Program-made: the position numbers and the translations under genes
Shown: piece after piece, positions 9,601 through 17,875 of the stretch
Numbering within the stretch: the first letter of the stretch is position 1
Layout of the letters: the number at the start of each line of letters is the position of its first letter
Notes under the pieces: generated by a model
The model's database searches: none
What the model was told of the DNA's origin: nothing
The model's input: the letters and a program-made list of their open reading frames with translations, nothing else
DNA from: Candidatus Zixiibacteriota bacterium
Lineage (GTDB): Bacteria > Zixibacteria > MSB-5A5 > UBA10806 > 4484-95
Assembly (NCBI GenBank): GCA_024231855.1
Contig: JAAEQD010000062.1
Location: 1-64,000, forward strand
Reading direction: 5' to 3'
Length of the DNA stretch: 64,000 nt

Positions 9601-10864
9601 ATGGCCCGTCTGGCGGCTGAGTTATCAGGATATTCGGACTGAATCTACAACCGGCAAGTCTTCCAAGAGTTATTTCCAGGCCGACCTGGAATACCAGTTA
9701 CCTACCGCGTTAACCCGGCGTTTACCGATTTATGGCCTTAGACTTGAGGCTTCGGTTCGCGAAGGCAGGCAATCGGGACTGGCCAATCTTGGCGCCGATA
9801 AAACCAGATTCAACCTGGGCCATGTTCGCCTGAATACTTCGGTGAGCGAACGATTACAGGGAAGCTTCTATTATCGCCGCGAATATCAAAGCGATGTAAC
9901 CGAGACGGATCGACATAAACCGGTGTATCGATCCGAGCGTTTCCTGATGGATTTCGATTTTGAACAATGGCGGCTACTGCAAACGTATATTCGTCTGGAG
10001 AATAAAATCACCCGGAAATATCAGGCGGATTCCAATAGTAGAGATATTAATCTCGCCAAATCTTATCAACTGAATTTGAGATTCGCGCCCGGCGTGATCT
10101 TTCAACTCTTTTCACCTATGCATTTTGAATTCAATTTTAACCAATCTTTCAGTACCTGGGGCAGTACCTATCGGGACAACGACAAGTGGATCTGGCAAAT
10201 TATGAAACAGGATTACGATCTTGAAGGTAATATTCAGGACATTCGAAATTATTATCTTAAAAATGAGTTGAACCTGGGATCGCGTTTCATGGTCACCAGT
10301 TTGGGGGAATGGAATAAGCAAAACACTAAATTAAGCGCCAGCAGCCTGGATAATGATTACTGGCGCTGGAGCGAAAAGCTGTCTCTCAAATTAAATTTCA
10401 AGACTCGCCTTAATCTGCAGTATCGTCAATACTACCAGGATCGGGAATATGACAGAACTGATACGTATTACGAGCCTTCAACCTGGATAGAATATCGCTG
10501 GACCCCGGAATTTCAAAATACTTATTATCTGCTATATCGCGAGCGTCACCAGGATAACGGCAATTTGCACGACAATATAGTTAATTGGGAAGCTCGTTAT
10601 GATATTATCTGGGGCAAAAGTCGCGTGTTTCTGATCCGCCGATTTGAGCTACGTCAGAGTTTATTCATTTCTTATATTAGGTCCGAGGGCAGTACCCCCC
10701 AGCAAGTTTATCAATACAACTCAAATTCAGCAGTCGATTTTTATCCGATACATTCGGCAATATTGCGTTTCCAATTTGACCTGACCCGCCAAATCGATCG
10801 CCTGTCGCCCGGCAATAACCACTGGAACCTGGGTCTTAATTTCAAGCTGTCATTTCGGTTTTAG
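6680..10864 (+). CDS. Large surface protein: N-terminal beta-propeller, C-terminal outer-membrane barrel-like region
   Basis: I take the ATG at 6680; a TTG at 6674 would add two residues. The protein is about 1394 residues. A signal peptide covers about residues 1-37. Residues about 40-350 hold two-component-regulator-type propeller repeats, recognised by units such as WFGTPDGLYQYDPGDNSF and WAATDRGIARFD. The middle has SprA-like stretches, for example GSDYVIDYTNGTLVFVRDG followed by IEIEYQYY. The last ~500 residues alternate polar and aromatic residues as in transmembrane beta-strands, and the protein ends ...LNFKLSFRF with a terminal Phe, typical of outer-membrane barrels. No TonB box or kinase domain is seen. 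It follows the DUF362/lipoprotein genes on the same strand. A role in surface display or transport is inferred; the exact function is unknown. Confidence 0.78.
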   Translation: MLFKTPINRLLNIIGKAFNIVFCLVVVILCVPDVIAAQRVNINRSFPVIRAENRLWFGTPDGLYQYDPGDNSFKRFNISTQQETSNVKQLYYNDEILWCGSGEFLGALHIRLNEWLLYDTSAGLPSNSVNGLVLTDDYAWAATDRGIARFDLLIEEWEVYDQSDCPIDGPVNDIVALEDNLWFVTGNSLVEYDPYFEKWRRFGIKTDSAFELNRGFLFGDELWLTGDNGILRFNPEMQTWRTYLQSHFTSEKLIELFIEDDLLWAVTQDGLFGFSLETGVWKAFEGNSYLNSANLVNAYIDRSEIWILLDDEVRVWSRDDNSWEIIDYASGLSSADYQALYVDGGSVYLFNPEATDYRLSANEVWRQYRLVHGAGFVDKFGRQVFKDLLDNESGGHIDLGNYDWSWAGTRMTFIRDYQKTTTDSGVDDQIVISSGERFDIKSRINLGEYRSLSGYYNNIDYGETEYGIRYRGHTTDYFREFNWGDYTLEAGNNPFAQQVRLFGSNIWLRAGSKTRRFKRSRFNLKAYSGEQQTRKTYENFRGATNEIDLIVADTTYLKRQFYAIPDPANLSEFEQISIYIDDLNHATNSANTIINQTIAGVTGDYDLQVAGEDYYIYETHNTIRFMKTIGPDHRVVARYTSGSFRSEVVLWFDNNTNTARRNVYYLGGTGIIPYSFNIEITDSTGNPHPISEFDIDDNGDNLVDADRIDYQNGLLIFPDSQPFPPEVYDHDQPQSYYQLRIQYQTDVSLIQLQNRNLVRGSENLKLDGTIAVAGSDYVIDYTNGTLVFVRDGVVSADTRIEIEYQYYLMNFTWQVHGAKLTWNPGDDLLLQGEWLQLPFEDGNQADINTKNLFTLNGEIRRRINGFDLKMVPALAYNFEDNNLTGVSWEGLLSSSTVRFQSLINYFSEGYINLYRPQFMFGDIKQQIQLSASADVREDTRILVEWDKSEGFSIESSLTPEDRTGKIGLLFQRNLWPVWRLSYQDIRTESTTGKSSKSYFQADLEYQLPTALTRRLPIYGLRLEASVREGRQSGLANLGADKTRFNLGHVRLNTSVSERLQGSFYYRREYQSDVTETDRHKPVYRSERFLMDFDFEQWRLLQTYIRLENKITRKYQADSNSRDINLAKSYQLNLRFAPGVIFQLFSPMHFEFNFNQSFSTWGSTYRDNDKWIWQIMKQDYDLEGNIQDIRNYYLKNELNLGSRFMVTSLGEWNKQNTKLSASSLDNDYWRWSEKLSLKLNFKTRLNLQYRQYYQDREYDRTDTYYEPSTWIEYRWTPEFQNTYYLLYRERHQDNGNLHDNIVNWEARYDIIWGKSRVFLIRRFELRQSLFISYIRSEGSTPQQVYQYNSNSAVDFYPIHSAILRFQFDLTRQIDRLSPGNNHWNLGLNFKLSFRF

Positions 10865-10962
10865 GTTCAGGCAATGAATATGATCAGACCGAATCCTATG
10901 TATTCAATTTTCATGATCTAATTTATAGAAATCCGGAAATTCCAGCCGTAGATATTTGACTT

Positions 10963-13317
10963 TTACTTCATCAAAACTATCTTTCTCGTCTCAGTGTAAT
11001 CGGCCGCCTGCAGCCTGTAGAAATACACGCCGGATGATAAATCATTAGCGTCCCAGATGATTTGGTGATAGCCTGTCGACTGCAAGCCATCCTGAAGCGT
11101 CGCTACCAGTCGCCCCATAAGATCGTAAATTTCGATCGTCACTTTTGATTCCTTGGGCAGATCGTATTTGATAGTGGTTTGAGCATTGAACGGATTGGGA
11201 TAGTTCTGATGTAAAGAAATACGAGCAGGCAAATCATCCACATATTCCTCGATTTCAACTTGATCCGAATGGAGACAGAATGCCAGATCGAACATTGTGC
11301 CGCCAGGCGGAGATTCAACGCAAGAACCGCTGTTGCCGCCAGTGATACGCCATTCGGTATCACCGAGAGCAGCGAATATCTGCATGGCGAAACTGCCATG
11401 GTTCATATCTGATAGACTTACGGCCGCTTGACCACCTCCGGAGAATGGCAGCACAGGCTGGATTTCCAGCCAGTAGGTAATGCCGCCGGTCAGGATTACG
11501 TCCACCGGAAGCTCAAGTCGCCACATGTCGCCGGTGCAAGGCTCATATTCCTGTTCGAACGCAAAATCGTCTACCCTGGTCGTGTAAACTATACCGCCGT
11601 CGGTGTATTCAATACGAGTGCCATCATCCAGCAACTCGCCGCCGGGGGCGCCCTGGTAATCCGCGTAAACGGTTACATTAACTCCCTCGTACAGATTCGG
11701 ACCCTGACCTTCGGCGCCATTCCAGTGAGTCGTCCAGGCTGTGACACCGGTGATATTGATAGGATCAGAGCCGGGCAGGATAAAGTCATCGGCCGCGCCG
11801 GCCGCGAACGGGTAATCGCCGGCGTACTGGCTGGCCGGTGAACCATAATCCATAATGAAGACGCCGTTTGAGTATATCGCGCCATCACACGGACCGGTCG
11901 GGCATTCGAATTCGGGACAAGTTTCGCCCTCATACCACTGACCGCTGAGTTCACTGCACTCTTCTTCAGTGTTTGTCACTTCGCATATCCCATCCACGCA
12001 GCATGCGCCTATCAATGGTTCACATCCGCTACCTATATCGGTGGCAATATCCACGCTGCCCGTGAAGTGGTAATTCGAAGCGACTATTGCCGAGTTGAGA
12101 TAAATTTCGTAGTAGCCTTCGCCATTAAGGCAGCATATACCGTCGCCAAATGAATCGTAGATAGTAAAATCGAAACAGCCATCGAAATCGATACAGATTT
12201 CCCAGGTGTGAAGAGTAAGTTGGTCTTCCAAGGGTCCGTCATAGGCAATAATTTCGCCTGTATTACGAGCCATAAGATCCCAAGTGGTTTCCTCGGGGTA
12301 TTCATCGGTGAATATATTAATAGTCAAAGTGTCTTCGGGACAACCCCCGCAGGGTGGATCGAGTTCGGGGCAGAGCGCGTATGCCTCCCAGCGCAAAGGC
12401 GGTGGGCAATGCATCTGGTGTACATCATCCTGGCATGTGCCATCCGAATCGTCACAGCACGCGCCGGGTATCGTGCCGCATTCCGGTACCAAATCAAAAC
12501 ATGCCGCGTTATAAGCCCAGCGAAGCGGCGGCGGGCAATCCTCCATCAATATATCATCTATGCAGTAGCCGGTAATGTCATCACAGCAGGCACCGTATCT
12601 GTCAATAGGGTCACCGGTTAAGCAGAGGCTGAGGTCGGAGTCGATTGGCGAACCGTTCATCAACGCGTAACCCTCGCCTTCTACACCATGCGTGGTCCAC
12701 AAAAACCAGCAATCAATATCTCCCTGGCCTTGAATAGAAATCCAGCCATTAATTATATCTAAGCAGGGATCCAGTTCGAATTCGTAAGCCTTCAACTCAT
12801 ATTGATTGTAAAATTCACCGGTGGGTGTGCCGGCAAGCGTAGGCGCGAACGACTGGATTATTTCGCCCGGTTCGCCGTTGTAATCTTCATAGAAGATGAT
12901 TTCAAATGGCATCGGGTTTTCTGGAGATTCGCAATCGCCCCATTCCCCATCAAGTACCATATTCAAACCCCAAAATTGGATTTCGCAGATGATTCCTTCG
13001 ACGCTGCTAAAATTTTCATGACATCTAAAGCCGGGATTTTGTTCGCTGATATAATGTCCCCAATCATCGGAAATAGGTGTGGGAGGTTGATCGAAAAACG
13101 AGTTGGTGGGGCAGAACTGATCAAGCGTAGTGGATGGTTGACCGCCGGTACCTTTAAAAATAAAGTTGCCATGAACAGAAGGATGCTTCTCGGCTTTCAA
13201 AGGAGTTATAATTGGCGCGATATTGCTTGTGGTGATATTCTTTTCCACGGCGCCGGTTACCGCCAGGACTAAAATTAAAATCAAGGAAGATGATAATAAG
13301 ATTGAAATCGACCGCAT
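10963..13317 (-). CDS. Secreted Cys-rich protein with C-terminal sorting domain
   Basis: The 784-residue protein has a signal peptide (MRSISILLSSSLILILVLA...) and a good AAGGAAA ribosome site before the ATG. The middle contains at least three short Cys-rich repeats starting GACCDD or GACCVD, each with ordered Cys-Pro pairs (for example MEDCPPPLRWAYNAACFDL and QMHCPPPLRWEAYALCPEL). Another region, from about residue 480 onward, is beta-rich and resembles secreted jelly-roll or lectin-like modules. The C-terminal ~85 residues are a typical sorting domain: LHQNYPNPFNAQTTIKYDLP, then DLMGRLVATL and SGVYFYRLQA. Such proteins are exported to the surface in FCB-type bacteria. It converges on the outer-membrane protein gene. 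No catalytic motif was recognised. Confidence 0.82.
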   Translation of the reverse strand: MRSISILLSSSLILILVLAVTGAVEKNITTSNIAPIITPLKAEKHPSVHGNFIFKGTGGQPSTTLDQFCPTNSFFDQPPTPISDDWGHYISEQNPGFRCHENFSSVEGIICEIQFWGLNMVLDGEWGDCESPENPMPFEIIFYEDYNGEPGEIIQSFAPTLAGTPTGEFYNQYELKAYEFELDPCLDIINGWISIQGQGDIDCWFLWTTHGVEGEGYALMNGSPIDSDLSLCLTGDPIDRYGACCDDITGYCIDDILMEDCPPPLRWAYNAACFDLVPECGTIPGACCDDSDGTCQDDVHQMHCPPPLRWEAYALCPELDPPCGGCPEDTLTINIFTDEYPEETTWDLMARNTGEIIAYDGPLEDQLTLHTWEICIDFDGCFDFTIYDSFGDGICCLNGEGYYEIYLNSAIVASNYHFTGSVDIATDIGSGCEPLIGACCVDGICEVTNTEEECSELSGQWYEGETCPEFECPTGPCDGAIYSNGVFIMDYGSPASQYAGDYPFAAGAADDFILPGSDPINITGVTAWTTHWNGAEGQGPNLYEGVNVTVYADYQGAPGGELLDDGTRIEYTDGGIVYTTRVDDFAFEQEYEPCTGDMWRLELPVDVILTGGITYWLEIQPVLPFSGGGQAAVSLSDMNHGSFAMQIFAALGDTEWRITGGNSGSCVESPPGGTMFDLAFCLHSDQVEIEEYVDDLPARISLHQNYPNPFNAQTTIKYDLPKESKVTIEIYDLMGRLVATLQDGLQSTGYHQIIWDANDLSSGVYFYRLQAADYTETRKIVLMK

Positions 13318-13667
13318 AATACTTTTCCTTGTTTATAGTTTTCATATCAGATCATAGATGCCGAATTAATTACTGTCCAATAATAATATAATAAAGTAAT
13401 TTAGGGTGTCAATGATTATCTGTAAGCAGTGAGACGACTTAGATCAGCAAACCAAAAATCCGATATTGGGTATACCGGGCAAGCTTCCCCAATTAGAACT
13501 GAAACCTCCGGCGCGGTGGTTAATACCGCCTGAAGTCAATAACTAACCCCTAGGCAACGCTCGCCTGGCGTGATTTATCTCAGGGAATCAATGGTACGAA
13601 TACCATAAAAAACTGCCGGAATACCTGGTAATCCGGCAGCCTGGATATTCAGCTGTTATGCGAAAAT
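13318..13667. other. Intergenic region between dsrK-like gene and the secreted Cys-rich gene
   Basis: About 350 bases without a credible gene. It holds the terminator at 13607-13639 and a weaker GC-rich hairpin-like stretch around 13510-13530 (GCGGT...ACCGC). The promoter of the secreted-protein gene should lie near 13330-13420, where the sequence is AT-rich, but I see no convincing -35/-10 pair. Short reading frames here show no coding character. Confidence 0.5.
13607..13639 (-). terminator. Rho-independent terminator after the dsrK-like gene
   Basis: On the minus strand CTGCCGGA and TCCGGCAG form a perfect eight-base stem around an 11-base loop, followed directly by six T residues. It lies about 30 bases past the stop of the dsrK-like gene, ending the rrf2-dsrM-dsrK transcript. 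Confidence 0.88.
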
Positions 13668-15275
13668 CTAAAAAGCATCATCCCAGGAAATGAAGCCCTC
13701 TTTTACATCAACCATCGCGTTTACGATAAGTTCAACCAATCCGCCATAAATGATGTTCGACTTTTCCTTGACATCGTAATACTGCAGAAGGTCGCGAAGT
13801 TGCCCTTTACAGTTAGAACAGGGGGCGCAAAGATACTTAGGCGTTTCAGGCCCGGGTTTATCCGAAAACGCGTCAATTACCTGTTTTAGTTTCTTGCGCC
13901 CGGAGATGGAAAGGCGCCAGTCGTTAAAATTATGTCCCGACATAATCGCGAAACCGGAACCACCGCCGCAACAATAGTTATGAACACCGTGAGGAGTCAT
14001 TTCGCGGAATTGCGGGCAAATCTTCCGAAGGATTCGTCGCTGCGGCTCGACGATTCCCATCAACCTAACCATATTGCAAGGATCGTGCAGCGTAACCGGG
14101 AAATTGTTTCGTGACGGGTCAAGTTTGATTTTGTCGTTCATGACGATATCTTCAAGTAATGTCATAGCGCTTTCACGGGGCACATTCAGGTCGCCGGTTA
14201 AAATTCGATCAGCGATTACGGTCAATGCTTTATGAGCATGCCCGCATTCACCGATAACGATCTTTTTTACGCCCAGTTTCTTGGCAGCCTGAACGTGTTT
14301 TAAGGCTACTTTGGCTAATTGGGTATCATCATACCATAGACCATAATTGATACCATCATAAGCCACCGCTTCCGAAGCCAGAGTCCAGCTAATTCCGGCC
14401 GCCTGGAGAATGATAGCGAACGCTCCGGGATTTTCGGGCCAGGCGATAATTTCACCGGCATTGTGAAGCAGGAGAACGTCAGCCCCTTTCACGTCCCAAG
14501 GCGTTTTAACTTCCAAACCGGTTAATTCCGTCATATCCTCATCGATAAAATCAATATTATCTTTAACAACTTCGGTATTCATACCTGTCGAAGAGCCCAC
14601 CTGCAATTGAAGTACCGAACCTTTTTCATGAATTTCCTTGGCCGCTATCCCCATTTCTTGTGAGAATACTTTTCGAAGCTCATGGGTAATCAGCGCGTTG
14701 TCAACACCGATGGGGCAGGCTTGCGCGCATCGACGGCAGATAGTACAACGATATGATAACTCAAGCAAACGAGCGATGGTTTTCCAGTTCAAATCGATAT
14801 CACCGTCAGTAAATTTGGCGAACGGCTTCTTCAGAACATATTTCTTTACGATTCGGCGCCAGATTTCCGAGCGGTAAGTCGGCCGGTACAAATCATTGTT
14901 TCCCGAGGCCTCATAGATTGGGCATGAATCGACGCAGGTCTGACACTTGGCACAGTTTTCCAGCGACAACATGAGCTGCTGAAGGAAGGGCCAATTGTTT
15001 TCTTTTTCAAATAGTTTTTTTAAACCTGAAAGGAATTTATTTACGAGTTCTTTTTCCTCCTCCGGTGTCTTGGGTTTGGGTATCGCTAAGACTACGGTAT
15101 CATCAAGAGAACATTCGCATTTATCTTTAACATCCTGTTTGATTTCCTGCCATTTGGGCTCATCCTCTATTTTATCATAAGGCGGCGGGAGCGGCATTAA
15201 ATCCCGCGGTTCGATATGAGCCAGTTGATCCGTGTCTTTGCCGAAATCTTTTATTTTAAGTTTATTTTTTTTCAT
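13668..15275 (-). CDS. dsrK: DsrK-like (HdrD-type) iron-sulfur subunit
   Basis: I place the start at 15275, an ATG seven bases after GAGGT; another ATG five codons upstream lies over that site. The protein is about 535 residues. Two ferredoxin-type clusters are visible, CAKCQTCVDSCP from Cys108 and CTICRRCAQACP from Cys177. The C-terminal half has the heterodisulfide-reductase D/CCG pattern: HDPCNMVRL, then NYCCGGGSGF and finally LCAPCSNCKGQL, which would bind the catalytic cubane cluster. DsrK is known to act with DsrM on DsrC trisulfide or similar thiols. It overlaps the upstream dsrM-like gene by 14 bases and ends at a terminator. Similar proteins exist in other two-subunit Hdr-like complexes, such as TmcB, so the DsrK name is a family-level call. 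The tandem DsrC at 2901-3554 is a possible substrate. Confidence 0.84.
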   Translation of the reverse strand: MKKNKLKIKDFGKDTDQLAHIEPRDLMPLPPPYDKIEDEPKWQEIKQDVKDKCECSLDDTVVLAIPKPKTPEEEKELVNKFLSGLKKLFEKENNWPFLQQLMLSLENCAKCQTCVDSCPIYEASGNNDLYRPTYRSEIWRRIVKKYVLKKPFAKFTDGDIDLNWKTIARLLELSYRCTICRRCAQACPIGVDNALITHELRKVFSQEMGIAAKEIHEKGSVLQLQVGSSTGMNTEVVKDNIDFIDEDMTELTGLEVKTPWDVKGADVLLLHNAGEIIAWPENPGAFAIILQAAGISWTLASEAVAYDGINYGLWYDDTQLAKVALKHVQAAKKLGVKKIVIGECGHAHKALTVIADRILTGDLNVPRESAMTLLEDIVMNDKIKLDPSRNNFPVTLHDPCNMVRLMGIVEPQRRILRKICPQFREMTPHGVHNYCCGGGSGFAIMSGHNFNDWRLSISGRKKLKQVIDAFSDKPGPETPKYLCAPCSNCKGQLRDLLQYYDVKEKSNIIYGGLVELIVNAMVDVKEGFISWDDAF

Positions 15276-16179
15276 CTTTGAATACCTCATCGGTTGCGAT
15301 ATCTACCCAGGTTTTTTTGCCGTCAGCCCTGATATGCCTGGCTGCCCACGTTGGCTTCATATTGAGGCATTCAATTATTTCCTTTTCCAGTTTCGAACCC
15401 TTGGTGTTGGGCTCGTCATTCCACCTGATGTGGTGATAAGTAAACCACTTCAATACAAAATGGGACATATGAGTAAAAGGCATGTAGACCATAAACAGCA
15501 AGGTGATAGTGATATGCCAGGCGACGATCGTTTCCATGGCGGCGCCGGATTCAAAATATATTAGTCCGGAAGCATATTGTTGAAATTGCGCGAACATTTC
15601 ATTCTGCCCGATTTTTAGAATAGCGGCCAGGCCGGTCGCGAAAATCGCCAGTATGAACAATAGGTTAAATATAGCCGAGGCCGCGGTAAATGGTTTTAGT
15701 TTGGAATCGGTCAGCCGCTTGACTAACATCCCCAAACATCCGATAACGCCCAGGATGTAGGCTGCCATGGAAACCCTGGCGCCAGTGCCGGCCAGTAACG
15801 AACCGAAAGAACTCGCCGTCCCGAATACGACCGAACTGAAGATCAAAACGACAGTTAATATGGCCAGATACAGTCCAAAATGAAAAGCCCAGGACCAGAA
15901 CCATAATCCTTTATTAGATTCCCAAACGCCTTTGAGGAACAATATCTCGGGTATCATTACCGATAATTCGCTGGCCTTGGAGACGCGCCTTTTTTTCATC
16001 CACCAGTCCAGTTCCTCGTAATACGAGCCGCCGTATTTGGCTTTCTTAAAACCTTCATGCGGCACGGGATATAAATCCCATCTCAGATGTACCGGCGTTG
16101 AAGCTACCTTGATAAACCGGTAAATGACCACCGCCGCGAAAATTACTACCGACAGGTAGGTGAAAATACTCAAGATCAT
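15262..16179 (-). CDS. dsrM: DsrM-like (NarI/HdrE-type) membrane cytochrome b subunit
   Basis: The 305-residue protein has about six membrane segments, including residues 1-20 and several between residues 95 and 250. Candidate haem-binding histidines are His in WAFHFGLY and the cluster VAWHITITL, MPFTHMSHFVL and TYHHI. The N-terminal cytoplasmic stretch PVHLRWDLYPVPHEGFKKAK and the segment MIPEILFLK are typical of NarI-like subunits paired with HdrD/DsrK proteins. It would take electrons from menaquinol, or give them to it, and exchange them with DsrK on the cytoplasmic face. The gene starts about 70 bases after the Rrf2 regulator gene on the same strand and overlaps dsrK. DsrJ, DsrO and DsrP are not here but near 52-54 kb, so this looks like a stand-alone DsrMK pair; a TmcC-type name is also possible. 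Confidence 0.8.
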   Translation of the reverse strand: MILSIFTYLSVVIFAAVVIYRFIKVASTPVHLRWDLYPVPHEGFKKAKYGGSYYEELDWWMKKRRVSKASELSVMIPEILFLKGVWESNKGLWFWSWAFHFGLYLAILTVVLIFSSVVFGTASSFGSLLAGTGARVSMAAYILGVIGCLGMLVKRLTDSKLKPFTAASAIFNLLFILAIFATGLAAILKIGQNEMFAQFQQYASGLIYFESGAAMETIVAWHITITLLFMVYMPFTHMSHFVLKWFTYHHIRWNDEPNTKGSKLEKEIIECLNMKPTWAARHIRADGKKTWVDIATDEVFKDEKK

Positions 16180-16249
16180 TCTTTTTCACCTTTCGTGTTA
16201 TTGATTGTTACTACCATTATTTTTCCCATTGTTTTCGTATCCGATTTGC

Positions 16250-16774
16250 TTAATTCTCGGCCGTGTACCCCGGGCAGCCGAGTAAATACTCATCGCTGTT
16301 TTCAGCCATCACAACATCCGGGTTAAGTAATTGTATTTCAGTGTGTCGTTGTTTGATATCGGATAACCAGTTTTTGTTGATTAATTGTGCCAGCGAATAA
16401 CGGTTCATTACCTGAACGACACTGTCATTAATTAATACCCATATTGCCCTGGCCTCGCAAAAACTACTGTTCAAGCAAATATCCGGATGGTTTACACATT
16501 CGGTAATCGTTAACGGTCCTGATACCGCCTGTATAACCTCTCCGATTGTAATTTCATTCGCGGGCCTGGCTAATCTATAACCGCCTTTCTTACCCGATAT
16601 CCCTAAAACTAATCCATGATTTTTTAAGGATATTGCCAATTGGGCGAGGTAGTTATCCGATATTTTGGTGATTTTGGCAATTTGCTTCAGGTTCACCAAC
16701 GGTTCCTTTTCCAGGCAACGCGCCAATTCGACCATCATGCGAAGCCCGTATCTTGCTCGAGTAGAAAATTTCAT
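16250..16774 (-). CDS. Rrf2-family regulator with three cysteines
   Basis: The 174-residue protein is an Rrf2 regulator: STRARYGLRMMVELA at the start, a winged helix with LKQIAKITKISDNYLAQL, the wing GKKGGYRLAR, then the family segment ITIGEVIQAVSGP. Cysteines 93, 100 and 106 (ECVNHPDIC then FCEARAIW) match the position of the [Fe-S] ligands of IscR and NsrR, with CX6CX5C spacing. It probably senses iron-sulfur status, NO or redox state. The gene lies 70 bases upstream of the dsrM-like gene and on the same strand, so it likely controls dsrMK and perhaps itself. About 40 residues follow the family core with no known domain. Confidence 0.9.
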   Translation of the reverse strand: MKFSTRARYGLRMMVELARCLEKEPLVNLKQIAKITKISDNYLAQLAISLKNHGLVLGISGKKGGYRLARPANEITIGEVIQAVSGPLTITECVNHPDICLNSSFCEARAIWVLINDSVVQVMNRYSLAQLINKNWLSDIKQRHTEIQLLNPDVVMAENSDEYLLGCPGYTAEN

Positions 16775-17168
16775 CTTACCATCCTAATCGTCATTATCTT
16801 ACCTAAACCATAGTAAACTGATAAGTTTTATAAAGCAAGTGAAATTTTCATGAAACATCAAGGTAAGTGACACTATAGCAATATAATAGATTTATTTAAT
16901 CCACGACAAACAGGTGGGATTAATAACTCTTTCATTCACAATAAGTTGTGAATTTTATCACAATATAGATATCCCTGATTCGTTGATAAAGCAGGTAATC
17001 ATCCCCAATAATGATCAAAAAAAACCTCGCGACTCTATTGGAACTGTCTCACCATTCGGTTAGTTCATTATAACAACTTCAAAATGCAATTCGTAACGAG
17101 GGCTGGTTTGTAGAAATAGAATGTTGTAGCAATAATTGATTAATAAACTGAAAAAAGGAGTAGCTTAA
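16775..17168. promoter_or_regulatory. Divergent control region between rrf2 and yceI with a palindromic operator
   Basis: This 394-base AT-rich region separates divergent genes. The strongest element is the perfect palindrome TTCACAATAAGTTGTGAA at 16935-16952, followed by a further half-like ATCACAAT at about 16957. It resembles a regulator operator, but I cannot name its protein. Close to the rrf2 start the string ATCTTACC occurs twice and GGTAAG once in the other direction, which could be an autoregulatory Rrf2 site. An AGGAG lies just before the yceI ATG. No credible gene is seen inside. Confidence 0.5.
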
Positions 17169-17777
17169 ATGTTTAAGAAATTATCATTAGTATTTGTGTT
17201 GGTTCTGGGTTTTGCCATAACCTCAAATGCCCAGATGTGGGAATTCGATAAGGTACATTCGAATGTCGGCTTTTCGGTTAAGCATCTGGTGATAAGTAAT
17301 GTCAAGGGTAAGTTCGATAATTACTCCGGGCATATCATGTTCGATGGTAAAAACTTCGACAACGCGTCTATAGATGTTACGATACAGATGGCCTCGATTA
17401 ACACTGATAATGAGAAACGGGATGGCCACCTCGGTTCGCCTGACTTCTTTGATGTCGAAAAACACCCGACGATGACTTTTAAATCGACTAAAGTCACTAA
17501 TCCCAAAGAAGGCCATTTTCAAATTATGGGCGATCTGACAATTAAGGATGTTACTTTGCCGGTAACTCTGGAGAGCGAGTACTCCGGCACGATCACAGGT
17601 CCCTATGGCAATACCAGGGCCGGTTTCAGCGCGACAACTACAATCGACCGTCAGGATTATAATGTCGCCTGGGAGAATAAACTCCAGGATGGTTCGCTGG
17701 TCGTCGGCAACGATGTGACAATTAATCTCGATATCGAGCTCATCAAATCAGAGAAAATGCTCAGTAAAGATGAATAA
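17169..17777 (+). CDS. YceI family periplasmic protein
   Basis: The 202-residue protein begins with a signal peptide (MFKKLSLVFVLVLGFAITSNAQ) and continues with the YceI lipocalin-like fold: WEFDKVHSNVGFSVKHLVIS at the start, GHLGSPDFFDVEKHPTMTFKS in the middle and VTLPVTLESEYSGTI later. YceI proteins bind polyisoprenoid or quinone-like lipids in a deep pocket in the periplasm. Length matches the family. The ATG follows AAAAAGGAG at good spacing. It is divergent from rrf2 and ends at a clear terminator, so it is a single-gene unit. A link to quinone metabolism with the nearby DsrM-type protein is only suggestive. Confidence 0.93.
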   Translation: MFKKLSLVFVLVLGFAITSNAQMWEFDKVHSNVGFSVKHLVISNVKGKFDNYSGHIMFDGKNFDNASIDVTIQMASINTDNEKRDGHLGSPDFFDVEKHPTMTFKSTKVTNPKEGHFQIMGDLTIKDVTLPVTLESEYSGTITGPYGNTRAGFSATTTIDRQDYNVAWENKLQDGSLVVGNDVTINLDIELIKSEKMLSKDE

Positions 17778-17811
17778 TTTTTAATCGATCAGTTTCTGCG
17801 AGTTGAAATCC

Positions 17812-17834
17812 GGGCGCTGTAACGCGCCCTTTTT
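17812..17834 (+). terminator. Rho-independent terminator after yceI
   Basis: GGGCGC and GCGCCC form a perfect six-base stem around TGTAAC, followed by five T residues. It lies about 35 bases past the yceI stop and separates it from the convergent kinase gene. Confidence 0.85.
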
Positions 17835-17875
17835 CGCTTACGGTTAATTATATCGAATATTTCTGTTATGATAGT

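Noticed and set aside
11428..12621. Open frames on the plus strand across the secreted Cys-rich gene
   Set aside because: They are antisense shadows of a protein with signal peptide and sorting domain.
16935..16952. CRP-type binding site
   Set aside because: The half-sites TTCACAA/TTGTGAA are in the opposite order and spacing to the usual TGTGA-N6-TCACA; no CRP name is justified.
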